Shown one piece after another: positions 12,830 through 20,068 of a stretch of DNA of 25,210 nucleotides (the stretch's first letter is position 1; the number at the start of each line of letters is the position of its first letter). This DNA is from Deinococcus sp. Its GTDB lineage: Bacteria; Deinococcota; Deinococci; Deinococcales; Deinococcaceae. The position numbers were made by a program, and so were the translations under genes. The DNA lies in NCBI GenBank assembly GCA_018260375.1, contig JAGLBF010000019.1:1-25210 (forward strand), given 5' to 3'. Below the pieces are notes generated by a model. That model was not told where the DNA came from, did not search any database, and saw only the letters and a program-made list of their open reading frames with translations.

Positions 12830-13654
12830 ATGACACTTGACCCTGCTGCGCCGCTGCGCTTTAGTATCCTCACCCTCTTTCCCGAACTGCTGCGTCCCTT
12901 TACTCAGGAAGCCCTGCTGGGCAAGGCCGCGCAAAAGGGGCTGCTAGAGTGCTTCCTGTACGACCTGCGGGCCTATGCGGGAAACAAGCACCACAAAGTC
13001 GATGAACCGCCCTACGGCGGCGGCGCAGGCATGGTGATTCGAGTGGATGTGGTAGAGCGCGCCCTGGCAGACTTGCACACCCGGCACGGCCCCCCTGACG
13101 AGGTGATTTTGCTCACCCCCGCTGGCCCTACCTTTGACCAAAAGACCGCCGAGACACTGGCCCAAAAAAACCACCTGACCCTGCTGTGCGGGCGCTACGA
13201 AGGCTTTGATGCCCGCACCGAGCAGCTGATAACCCGCGAGCTGAGCATCGGCGACTTTGTGATGATGGGCGGCGAAGCGGCAGCGGCCTGCATCCTCGAA
13301 GCGGTAGCAAGGCTGCGCCCTGGCGTGCTGGGCGACGAGGAAAGCCACCGACAGGACAGCTTTTCCAGTGGGCTGCTCGATTACCCCGAATACACCCGCC
13401 CCGCGCAGTGGCAAGGCCAGGCGGTGCCAGAGGTGCTTCTGAGCGGCAACCACGCTGCCATTGACCGCTGGCGGCGCGACCAAGCCCTAGAGCGCACGCT
13501 GGCTCGCCGCCCCGACTTGCTAGCTCAGACACCCCTCTCAGCGCAAGACAGCGCCACGCTGCTCCGCCTGGGGCTCAGTGCCGAGCAGTTGCAAGCCTGG
13601 GGCGCTGCAACGCCACCGACACCAAAGCGCAAACGTCAATCAAAAACGCCCTGA
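12830..13654 (+). CDS. trmD: tRNA (guanine-N1-)-methyltransferase TrmD
   Basis: Transfers methyl from SAM to N1 of G37 in tRNAs with a G at position 36, preventing frameshifts. It is a SPOUT enzyme with a trefoil-knot SAM site. The 274 residues contain the N-terminal ILTLFPELL, the HHKVDEPPYGGGAGMV region, the knot LLCGRYEGFDAR and SIGDFVMMGGEAAA, and the C-terminal DYPEYTRPAQWQG and VLLSGNHAAIDRWR motifs used for tRNA binding. MMGGEAAA replaces the more usual LTGGELPA, a mild variation. The start at 12830 gives the expected family beginning; in-frame ATGs at 12812, 12788 and earlier overlap or approach rimM and are less likely. It is the last gene before a convergent gene. rplS, often next in this operon, is absent here. 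Confidence 0.95.
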   Translation: MTLDPAAPLRFSILTLFPELLRPFTQEALLGKAAQKGLLECFLYDLRAYAGNKHHKVDEPPYGGGAGMVIRVDVVERALADLHTRHGPPDEVILLTPAGPTFDQKTAETLAQKNHLTLLCGRYEGFDARTEQLITRELSIGDFVMMGGEAAAACILEAVARLRPGVLGDEESHRQDSFSSGLLDYPEYTRPAQWQGQAVPEVLLSGNHAAIDRWRRDQALERTLARRPDLLAQTPLSAQDSATLLRLGLSAEQLQAWGAATPPTPKRKRQSKTP

Positions 13655-13666
13655 TTGAATGAGGAC

Positions 13667-13718
13667 AGAGGCGAGTGGAAAAGATACAGGTTGCGCGGTA
13701 TAAAAGCGCAGTCCGTAT
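13667..13718 (+). repeat. Short-form repeat hairpin between trmD and wecB
   Basis: The GAGGCGAGTGGAAAAGA linker is followed by arms 13685-13696 (TACAGGTTGCGC) and 13706-13717 (GCGCAGTCCGTA) around a 9-nt loop. It fills the 73-bp gap between two convergent genes. It might act as a transcription barrier, but has no T tract. Confidence 0.7.
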
Positions 13719-13727
13719 GCTTTGCGC

Positions 13728-14876
13728 CTATTCCGCCGCCATGACCCAGTGTGGTGGCCGCTCAGCCAGCCCAAAGTGCCACGCCACCGCCTGGGCAATG
13801 CGCCCAGCAGCTTGGCCGTCACCGTAGGGGTTGCGGGCTTCACGCATCTGGGTGAGCGCGGCGGGGCTAGCCAGCAACTCTAGCAGCACGCGGCGCAACT
13901 GCTCAGGGTCGTTGCCTGCCAGCTTTAGCACACCCGCTGCCACGCCTTCTGGGCGCTCGGTGACGTTGCGCAGCACAGCGACAGGCACGCCCAACGCCGC
14001 ACCTTCTTCTTGCAGTCCGCCCGAATCGGTCGCCAGCAGCACCGAAGCCGCCATCAGCGGGGCCATTTCGGTGTAATCAAGCGGGTCTATCAGCTCTACA
14101 TTGCTCAGGCTGCCCAGCGCAGGCCGCACCGCTTCTTGTACAGCAGGGTTGAGGTGAACGGGGTACACAAAGTGTAACTCTGGGTGCGCGGCGGCCACCT
14201 CTGCCAGGGCGAGGGCCATACTGGGCATAAAAGGCAGGTTCTCGCGGCGGTGCATGGTAATGGTGACCAACTGCTGCCCCGCATCTAGGCGGCGTTGCCA
14301 TGCGGGACGCAGCGGAGCTTGTCCGGCGATCATGCGCACCGCGTCTACCGCTGTTTGACCCGTGACAAAAATGCCCGCGTCTGACTTACCTTCGCGCCGC
14401 AGGTTGTCGGCGGCCCCCTGAGTAGGCGCAAAGTCCAGGGTACTGAGCACACCTGTCAGGCGGCGATTGGCTTCTTCTGGAAAGGGTTCTTTGAGGTTAC
14501 CGCTGCGAAGCCCCGCCTCTACATGGCCCACCGCAATACCCTCATAAAAGGCGCTGAGGGCCACGCAAAAGGTAGTAGAGGTGTCGCCGTGTACCAGCAA
14601 CATATCCGCCTGCATATCGCGCAGTTTGCGGCCTGCCAGCGGCACAATGCGCCCGGTGAGGTCCGCCAGGGTTTGGCGATCAGTCATCACCTGCAAGTCT
14701 TGGTCGGGGGTCAGGTTAAAAGCCGCCAGCGCTCCGTCAAGCTGCTGGCGCTGCTGTCCTGTAGACAAAATCAGCGGTTGCAGGCCTGATTGCTGCTGCA
14801 AAGCACGGTACACGGGGGCCATTTTGGTGGCTTCGGGGCGAGTACCAAAGGCCAGAACAATGCGTTTATCAGTCAT
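13728..14876 (-). CDS. wecB: UDP-N-acetylglucosamine 2-epimerase (non-hydrolysing)
   Basis: Converts UDP-GlcNAc to UDP-ManNAc in the cytoplasm, for surface polysaccharides. In 382 residues the two-domain GT-B-like fold shows GTRPEATKMAPV (11-22, Arg13), HGDTST (Asp98), HVEAGLRS (Glu120), PFPEEANR (Glu134), THR-type MHRREN (His209), and TDSGGLQEE with RPEGV at the UDP site. All residues named as important in WecB-type enzymes are present. A GAGGAAG ribosome-binding site (14884-14890 on the plus strand as complement) lies 7 nt before the ATG. It lies downstream of the WecA-like gene, separated by a full-length repeat. Together they suggest an undecaprenyl-linked glycan containing GlcNAc and ManNAc. 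Confidence 0.95.
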   Translation of the reverse strand: MTDKRIVLAFGTRPEATKMAPVYRALQQQSGLQPLILSTGQQRQQLDGALAAFNLTPDQDLQVMTDRQTLADLTGRIVPLAGRKLRDMQADMLLVHGDTSTTFCVALSAFYEGIAVGHVEAGLRSGNLKEPFPEEANRRLTGVLSTLDFAPTQGAADNLRREGKSDAGIFVTGQTAVDAVRMIAGQAPLRPAWQRRLDAGQQLVTITMHRRENLPFMPSMALALAEVAAAHPELHFVYPVHLNPAVQEAVRPALGSLSNVELIDPLDYTEMAPLMAASVLLATDSGGLQEEGAALGVPVAVLRNVTERPEGVAAGVLKLAGNDPEQLRRVLLELLASPAALTQMREARNPYGDGQAAGRIAQAVAWHFGLAERPPHWVMAAE

Positions 14877-14993
14877 AATTGGGCTTCCTCATAAGGTAGA
14901 CATGCGGAGACAAGGTGGGTAGCTGTAATAGGTGATAGAGAAAAGCACTGAGACATGACAACGTTGACCATCAAGCCTCACCCACTCACACAC

Positions 14994-15133
14994 TTATACG
15001 GATTCCGATTGATTTAGCGTACTTCCGAATCAATCCGAGCGGATGCGAGTGAGAACAGCATACAGACTGCGCGGTATGGAGCCGCAGGCGGCGCTTTTCC
15101 GACTGTGGTGGAATTTAGCGGAAGTCCGTATTA
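14994..15133 (+). repeat. Full-length 140-bp intergenic repeat, copy C
   Basis: It has the same ends and layout as copies A and B, with one extra base near the right arm (GCGGAAGTCCGTA) and a few substitutions. SL1 pairs except for one A-C mismatch near the loop. SL2 is slightly weakened (TACAGACTGCGC versus AGTCCGTA). It lies between wecA and wecB, ending 10 bp from the wecA stop codon, in antisense orientation to both genes. Confidence 0.9.
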
Positions 15134-15142
15134 TACCCAATT

Positions 15143-16285
15143 TCAATTTAAATGCCGCGCCTCTTCCGCCTGCTCTAGCCCCTGTGCACGGATGCGGCGG
15201 CGAATGACAAAGCTCAGGCACAGCAGCGCAAACAGCGCTGTGACCACTATGGTCAGCAGCGGTACACCCTGGGCCAGCATGCCCAGCATGCCGCACACCA
15301 ACGCCGCCGCCCACAGCACAACGGCGGTGCGGCGGGCATTGCCTGTGCGGCGCAGCACGCGGTGATGCAAGTGGGTCTTGTCAGGGTGTGCCAGCGGGTT
15401 GCGAATGCCGCGTGCCAGGCGGCCTATCACTACCTGTGTAGTATCCAAAATAGGCAGGGCCATAATCAGCAGCGGCACCAGCAAACTGGCCCCCGCACTG
15501 ATTTTCAGGGTTCCCAGCAGGCTTACGGCGGCGAGGGTGTAGCCAAACAGCGTAGAGCCTGCGTCACCCATGATAATGCGGCTGGGGTTAAAGTTGTGGC
15601 GCAAGTACCCCAGCGCCGCGCCCGCCAGCCCCGCTAACAAAATCACGGCGGCGGCGCGGTCAGCAAACTGGGCCGCCGTAGCCAGCAACACCATGCTGCA
15701 AATAAACGCCACGCCCCCCACTACACCGTCTACCCCGTCAAGCAGGTTCATGGCGTTGGTCAGGCCCACCACCCACAGCACGGTGAGGAAAATGCTCAGC
15801 GGCGCAGCAACTTCGTGTGGCAACTGCGGCAAAAAAGGAATGGCATTAAAATCAATGTGCAGCCCGTTGACAATCAGCAGCGCAGCGGCAAGCACCTGTA
15901 CCACCAGCCGGAAGAGTGGCGTAAGCCCAAATTGGTCGTCGATAAAGCCCACCAGCACCAGCAGCGTAGCGCCCAGCAAAATAGCAAGCACCTGTATCTG
16001 TACCGCCTCAATAACGATAGGACGCAGCGCCCAGCCCACCACAATGCTGACAATAAACCCCGCGAATATCGCCAGGCCACCCGCATTGGGCAGCGGCACA
16101 GTGTTGAGGCGGCGCTCATTGGGTTGGTCGGCCCAGCCTTTTTCTAGCGCAAAGGCCCGCACGCTGGGAATAAAGCGCCAGGTAAACACCGCCGCCGTCA
16201 AAAAGGTAAGGATCACTGCCCAAAAGCCGCGCCCAAAGAGGTCGGCAATGCCAAGCTGCTGGGCCAAGGTTGTCAGTTCATTCAT
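15143..16285 (-). CDS. WecA/TagO-type undecaprenyl-phosphate GlcNAc-1-phosphate transferase
   Basis: An integral membrane enzyme that moves a sugar-1-phosphate, most likely GlcNAc-1-P, from UDP-sugar to undecaprenyl phosphate. It starts surface polysaccharide or teichoic-like glycan synthesis. The 380 residues have about 10-11 membrane helices and the catalytic loops of the polyprenyl-phosphate HexNAc-1-P transferase family: DD at 116-117, TNAMNLLDGVDG (176-187), GDAGS (240-244) and HLHH (305-308) after PDKT. The histidine-rich loop points to WecA/TagO rather than MraY. The ATG at 16285 has AGGAAG 5 nt upstream. The frame stays open to 16432 through a repeat, but that stretch is not protein-like. 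The short basic C-terminal tail is cytoplasmic. It lies between upp and wecB. Confidence 0.92.
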   Translation of the reverse strand: MNELTTLAQQLGIADLFGRGFWAVILTFLTAAVFTWRFIPSVRAFALEKGWADQPNERRLNTVPLPNAGGLAIFAGFIVSIVVGWALRPIVIEAVQIQVLAILLGATLLVLVGFIDDQFGLTPLFRLVVQVLAAALLIVNGLHIDFNAIPFLPQLPHEVAAPLSIFLTVLWVVGLTNAMNLLDGVDGVVGGVAFICSMVLLATAAQFADRAAAVILLAGLAGAALGYLRHNFNPSRIIMGDAGSTLFGYTLAAVSLLGTLKISAGASLLVPLLIMALPILDTTQVVIGRLARGIRNPLAHPDKTHLHHRVLRRTGNARRTAVVLWAAALVCGMLGMLAQGVPLLTIVVTALFALLCLSFVIRRRIRAQGLEQAEEARHLN

Positions 16286-16357
16286 ACTTGCTTCCTGTAG
16301 AGAGGGGCCGGGGGGGGTAAGGGACAGGCTTAAAAGAGCAGTATAAGGATTAAATAC

Positions 16358-16426
16358 TACGGACTGCGTGATATGAACGCGTAGGCGGCGCCTTTCTAAG
16401 TGTGCTGAAATGGAGCGCAGTCCGTA
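16358..16426 (+). repeat. SL2-only repeat copy between upp and the wecA-like gene
   Basis: A 69-bp copy holding only the second hairpin: arms TACGGACTGCGT (16358-16369) and GCGCAGTCCGTA (16415-16426), with the GGCGGCGCCTTTC core and GTGTGCTGAAATGGAGC. The left half of the family is missing. This shows that SL2 can exist as a unit by itself. Confidence 0.82.
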
Positions 16427-16498
16427 TAACAACTGATATTCGGTGACTGGTGACTTTTATACCTACCTTTTGGCTCATCAACCCCAACGCCTGCTCCT

Positions 16499-17164
16499 TT
16501 ATTTGGTGCCGTAAATGCGGTCTCCCGCATCGCCCAGTCCGGGCACAATGTACCCGTGATCGTTCAGGCCTTTATCTATGGCTGCGGCGATAATATCCAC
16601 ATCGGGGTGGGCCGCATGCACAGCGGCCACGCCCTCAGGAACCACCAGAATGCACATCAGCTTGATGCTCTGCGCGCCCGCGTCCTTAAGGGTTTGTATA
16701 GCAGCCACCGCCGAGCCGCCCGTTGCCAGCATGGGGTCGGTGAGAAACACACGGCGGCCTGCGATGTCCTGCGGCAGCTTGGCATAATACGCCACAGGCT
16801 TAAGGGTTTGGGGGTCGCGGTACAGCCCAATGTGCCCCACTTTGGCGGCAGGCACCAGGTCTACCACCGCTTCTGTCATCACCAAACCCGCACGCAAAAT
16901 CGCCACCAACGCCAGCTTTTTGCCGCTGAGCATGGGAAATTCGCCGTGTTCAATAGGCGTGTCAAAGCCCACCAAGTCGGTTTCTAGGTCGCGCATGGCT
17001 TCGTAGGCGAGCAGCAAACTGACCTCACCCGCCAGCTCACGAAATTCCTTGACACCCGTGCGCGCGTCGCGCATCAGTGAGAGCTTATGTTGCAGCAGCG
17101 GGTGCTTTACCAGCGTCACTTGTGCTTGGGCAACAGGATCTACAGCACTTAAAGCGGCATTCAT
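16499..17164 (-). CDS. upp: Uracil phosphoribosyltransferase
   Basis: Salvages uracil with PRPP to form UMP. In 221 residues (a little longer than the usual 208-210, with the extra residues at the N-terminus) the PRPP loop reads LTDPMLATGGSA, ILRAGLVM is the flanking strand, and the uracil-binding end is GDAGDRIYGTK. The ATG at 17164 is preceded by a -10-like TATGGT with 6 nt spacing, so a leaderless mRNA is likely. It precedes the wecA-like gene on the same strand; in some Gram-positive genomes upp is likewise close to wecB. UMP feeds UDP-sugar supply, but a functional link is inference. Confidence 0.96.
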   Translation of the reverse strand: MNAALSAVDPVAQAQVTLVKHPLLQHKLSLMRDARTGVKEFRELAGEVSLLLAYEAMRDLETDLVGFDTPIEHGEFPMLSGKKLALVAILRAGLVMTEAVVDLVPAAKVGHIGLYRDPQTLKPVAYYAKLPQDIAGRRVFLTDPMLATGGSAVAAIQTLKDAGAQSIKLMCILVVPEGVAAVHAAHPDVDIIAAAIDKGLNDHGYIVPGLGDAGDRIYGTK

Positions 17165-17170
17165 ACCCTT

Positions 17171-17176
17171 ACCATA
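17171..17176 (-). promoter_or_regulatory. -10 box for leaderless upp mRNA
   Basis: On the minus strand TATGGT ends 6 nt before the ATG at 17164. The AAGGGT between them is too close to the ATG to be a normal ribosome-binding site. The rest of the gap 17177-17434 has no gene or repeat copy that I recognise. Confidence 0.5.
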
Positions 17177-17434
17177 CCGCGCCTAGGGCAGGCTTACCAC
17201 TGTACTCAAGTGAGTATTGTGTGTAGATCAAACCCCAGCACACACGGCCTAGCACACAAGGTCTATAGACGCTGAGGCCAACAGAGCGGCTAAACGCTGA
17301 GCTAGGCGATGAGGCCTGTTGTCTCTGCCAGGTCAGGCAGCGCGTGTCTTTAGCAGGCAGCAAAGGAAGCAGCGTGTAGTGTCTGCTTCAGGTAAACGAA
17401 ATGGCTCGTCGGTACTTTGTGGTGCTGGTATGGC

Positions 17435-17464
17435 AAAAGCGCGGCTTAAGCACCGCGCTTTTTT
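17435..17464 (-). terminator. Rho-independent terminator after the HD-GYP-like gene
   Basis: Arms GCGCGG (17439-17444) and CCGCGC (17453-17458) are extended by A-T pairs (AAAA at 17435-17438, TTTTTT at 17459-17464), with an 8-nt loop. On the minus strand it lies 11 nt after the stop of the gene at 17476. The sequence is symmetrical enough to stop transcription from both sides. Confidence 0.85.
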
Positions 17465-17475
17465 ACGCCCCGCGT

Positions 17476-18537
17476 TCAGCTTTTAGGAACTGGCAATCGG
17501 CCCGCATGCTCCAGTTTTTCTAGGGCAGCGACCATACTGGGATCAAGGGCTTTGCCCGACTGCTCGCGCATAACGCTCATGTCATGTACATGCACATACG
17601 CGTTGGCAACGGTGATAATGCGGGCATACAGCGGAATGTCCGCGCCGACCAGTTGGTCAGGTGTGCCTTGTCCGTCCCAGCGCTCGTGGTGATGGCGAAT
17701 GGCGAGCTGCACCGCCGACAAGTTGGTCAGGCCGTGCAGCAGATTAGCGCCTATCTGCGCGTGGCCCTCCTCGCCCAGGATCTTGCCAATGTCGTGCAGC
17801 GTGGCGGCGTAACCCAGTTCTTCCAGCTCACGGTCACTCAGCCCCACCACACGACCTATTTGCAGCGCCAGCTGGTTGACCGCTTCAGCGTGGCCCACCG
17901 AGTCAAAATCCAGGCTTTCTATAGCCTGTATCACCGAAGTAGAGATAGACTGCGCCACGTTGTACGCTTCGTCGCGGTTATCCATAAGAGCTACCAGGGG
18001 AGCGACCAGCGCCGTGATGCGCTGGGCACGCTCCTGATCAGCTTGATTAAAGCTACCACCCACGCGGTCTATCACCAGTACGCCGAGGCGCCGGCCCCTG
18101 TCGCTCATGGGCAAAACCAGCGACGCGGTAGCTTCTTGCAAGCCCGCCTGTGTCAATACGTCCTGGGTTTCTTCGGTGTTGAGCGGCACAAGTTCACTGC
18201 CCCCCGCCGTAACCAGACGTGGGCGCGCCTCAGCCCAGGGCCCTTTGAGGGCAAGCCCAATGAGACTTTGGGGGTATTGCAGTGTGGCGGCAATCTTGTC
18301 TTGCTCGCGGCGCATCACAGCGTAGCCCTTAAGGTTATTGCCCAGCGCATTAGAAAGCTGCACCAGGGAATTTTCAAGCAGGCTTTGCAAGTTGTCTTGA
18401 GCCAAAAGCTCGCTCACCATCTTGTCGGTGTCCACGCTCGTCGTCTCAGGAGCCGTGACCAGCAATGGAGCGTCGGCCTTCTGAGCAATCTCATTCTCCT
18501 GAGCCGTAGAGGAAGAATTCCGAAAGAGTTTAAACAT
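17476..18537 (-). CDS. GAF-like plus HD-GYP-like signalling protein
   Basis: A soluble 353-residue protein. Residues about 40-185 look like a GAF-type sensor domain (including LGVLVIDRVGGSF). Residues about 208-345 are an HD domain of the HD-GYP type: GHAEAV (His216), LHDIGKILGEEGH (His248-Asp249) and HHHERWDGQGTP (282-293). The GYP triplet is GTP, and the aspartate normally found in the following VADAY-like segment is Asn312 (VANAY). The C-terminal part after this is short for the family. HD-GYP proteins hydrolyse cyclic di-GMP; with these changes activity is uncertain, and it might only bind ligand or act on another nucleotide. A leaderless start is likely, with TATACT 5 nt before the ATG. 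It is transcribed alone and ends in a strong terminator. Confidence 0.85.
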   Translation of the reverse strand: MFKLFRNSSSTAQENEIAQKADAPLLVTAPETTSVDTDKMVSELLAQDNLQSLLENSLVQLSNALGNNLKGYAVMRREQDKIAATLQYPQSLIGLALKGPWAEARPRLVTAGGSELVPLNTEETQDVLTQAGLQEATASLVLPMSDRGRRLGVLVIDRVGGSFNQADQERAQRITALVAPLVALMDNRDEAYNVAQSISTSVIQAIESLDFDSVGHAEAVNQLALQIGRVVGLSDRELEELGYAATLHDIGKILGEEGHAQIGANLLHGLTNLSAVQLAIRHHHERWDGQGTPDQLVGADIPLYARIITVANAYVHVHDMSVMREQSGKALDPSMVAALEKLEHAGRLPVPKS

Positions 18538-18542
18538 ACCCC

Positions 18543-18548
18543 AGTATA
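18543..18548 (-). promoter_or_regulatory. -10 box for the leaderless HD-GYP-like mRNA
   Basis: On the minus strand TATACT ends 5 nt before the ATG at 18537. No Shine-Dalgarno is present. Confidence 0.65.
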
Positions 18549-18677
18549 GGGTATGGCGGCGCTACAAACTTCTGACACGGGCGTTGTACTTACTTCAAAT
18601 AAAGTCGTGAACGGCCCAGCGGCCAGATACCAGCACAGGGCGTGCCAAAGGGCAACGCGCATCCACGCCCAACGGAT

Positions 18678-18799
18678 GTTGCGGTATGGACGCACAGTCG
18701 GTACTTTGCTCACTGTGTTGGAATGGAGCAGGACTGGAATAGAGCGGCGCTGGAATGGAGCGGCACCTGTATAACATTTGCCGGTATAACATTTGCCGG
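18678..18799 (+). repeat. Decayed repeat with expanded 16-bp and 15-bp tandem units
   Basis: The left part keeps TGCGGTATGGACGCACAGTC and a CACTGTGTTGGAATGGAGC core of SL2. That core is expanded into three 16-bp units (18719-18734, 18735-18750, 18751-18766), each TGGAATRGAGC plus five bases. It is followed by two exact 15-bp copies of TATAACATTTGCCGG (18770-18784 and 18785-18799). It lies in the 317-bp gap between two divergent genes; the rest of that gap holds only the two promoters. Confidence 0.75.
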
Positions 18800-18841
18800 C
18801 TGACCCCAAGACACGTTACAAAAACAGGCCCATAGAAGCAT

Positions 18842-18847
18842 TACAGT
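18842..18847 (+). promoter_or_regulatory. -10 box for leaderless HtrA-like mRNA
   Basis: TACAGT ends 7 nt before the GTG at 18855. No Shine-Dalgarno is seen, and this supports the GTG start. Confidence 0.5.
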
Positions 18848-18854
18848 ATCAGGC

Positions 18855-19919
18855 GTGAAGTTTTCTCCCTGGCCCGCCGTGCTGCTGTTGCTCGCCAGCG
18901 CGGCCTATTTTTTGCCGCAAACGCGCTTACCCGCAGAGTTTTCTCCCAGCACCTCGGCCCCTGCGCTGCGCGACCCGCTCAGTCCCCAAACCCGCCAACT
19001 ATTTTTGCAAAGCCGCCCTGCTACTGTGGTGGTACAGCAGATGGGCAAGGCACGGGGCGACTATGTGCGCTACGGCATTGGTACGGGCGTAGTGATTGCA
19101 GGTGACAGAATACTCACGGCCTACCATGTGGTAGACGGCGCACAGATACTGAAAATAAAAACCTTGTCGGGCGCGGTATTTGATGCCAAAGTGGTGGCTT
19201 TTGACAACGCTGCTGACATTGCCCTGCTGACCACCACGGCACACGGCCTGACGAGTCTGCCGCTGTCAGCACGTGAGGCCAAGGTGGGCGAACAGGTGCT
19301 TGCCATTGGCAACAGCGGCCACGACTTTTTGCAGGCGCGTACAGGCAGGCTGCTGCGGCTAGGCGCCAAAGCGCGCCAGGCTGACTTTCCGCAAAACACG
19401 CTTGAGATGAATGCGCCGCTCGCCCCAGGTGACTCAGGCGGGCCGATCATCAACGCTCAGGGAGAGGTGATAGGCATTGTCAGTTATATCCGCATAAATG
19501 AACAAGGACAGACAGTGACCTCCTACGCTGTAGCCGTGAACCAAAATAGCCCGCTGATCGCCGACCTGCTCGCGGGGCGCAAAAAAGATGTGCCTGCAGT
19601 GGGTCTAGCCTTTGACAGCGACCAGAGCGCCAGCCAGGAGCCAGCAGGCGCCGTGATAGGGCAGGTGGTTTCTGGCAGCCCGGCGGCCCAAGCCGGCTTA
19701 CAACCCGCCCACTACGATGAGCAGGGCCAACGAACCAGTCTGGGCGACGTGATTACCGCCGTCAACGGGATTCATACCCCCCACGCCAACGACGTGATTT
19801 TTGAAATCCGCCGCCGCCAGGTAGGCGACTTGGTGACGCTGGAGATCAACCACCAAGGCAGCACCCGCCAGGTAACGCTAAGCTTGGTGGCAAAGGGAAG
19901 TATCAACTACGACCGCTGA
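18855..19919 (+). CDS. HtrA/DegP-like serine protease with one PDZ domain
   Basis: An exported or membrane-tethered quality-control protease of 354 residues, starting at GTG. Residues about 5-20 are a hydrophobic signal or anchor. A trypsin-like domain (about 50-235) has the full triad: His91 in TAYHVV, Asp121 in AADIALL and Ser194 in APGDSGGP. One PDZ domain follows (about 250-345), with SGSPAAQAGLQP and LGDVITAVNG. One PDZ is the DegS/HtrA plan of many Gram-positives and Deinococcus, as opposed to two in DegP. Family members degrade misfolded envelope proteins. The gene is alone, with the convergent kinase gene next. Confidence 0.93.
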   Translation: MKFSPWPAVLLLLASAAYFLPQTRLPAEFSPSTSAPALRDPLSPQTRQLFLQSRPATVVVQQMGKARGDYVRYGIGTGVVIAGDRILTAYHVVDGAQILKIKTLSGAVFDAKVVAFDNAADIALLTTTAHGLTSLPLSAREAKVGEQVLAIGNSGHDFLQARTGRLLRLGAKARQADFPQNTLEMNAPLAPGDSGGPIINAQGEVIGIVSYIRINEQGQTVTSYAVAVNQNSPLIADLLAGRKKDVPAVGLAFDSDQSASQEPAGAVIGQVVSGSPAAQAGLQPAHYDEQGQRTSLGDVITAVNGIHTPHANDVIFEIRRRQVGDLVTLEINHQGSTRQVTLSLVAKGSINYDR

Positions 19920-20033
19920 GAGACACTTGAGGCGCTGAGTGTATTATAAGCATTACGGAAAATTAGCTATAGGTATATCTTCTTAGTTTGCCATAGGGCA
20001 GGCAACTAGGGCAATCAGAGTACAACGAACTAA

Positions 20034-20052
20034 ACGGAATCCGTATTACACG
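20034..20052 (-). repeat. Terminal fragment of the intergenic repeat
   Basis: AACGGAATCCGTATTAC matches the left end of the family read on the minus strand (TAATACGGATTCCG). No other part of an element is recognisable in the 149-bp convergent gap, so this is a remnant. Confidence 0.5.
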
Positions 20053-20068
20053 GACGCCACTTCACCTT

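Noticed and set aside
16286..16432. 49-residue N-terminal extension of the WecA-like protein
   Set aside because: The extension is translated repeat DNA (SL2 copy at 16358-16426). The ATG at 16285 has a good AGGAAG site and matches the family start.
17584..18549. Long plus-strand open frame (321 codons) opposite the HD-GYP-like gene
   Set aside because: The minus-strand gene has clear GAF and HD motifs, a promoter and a terminator; the antisense frame is a by-product of codon bias.
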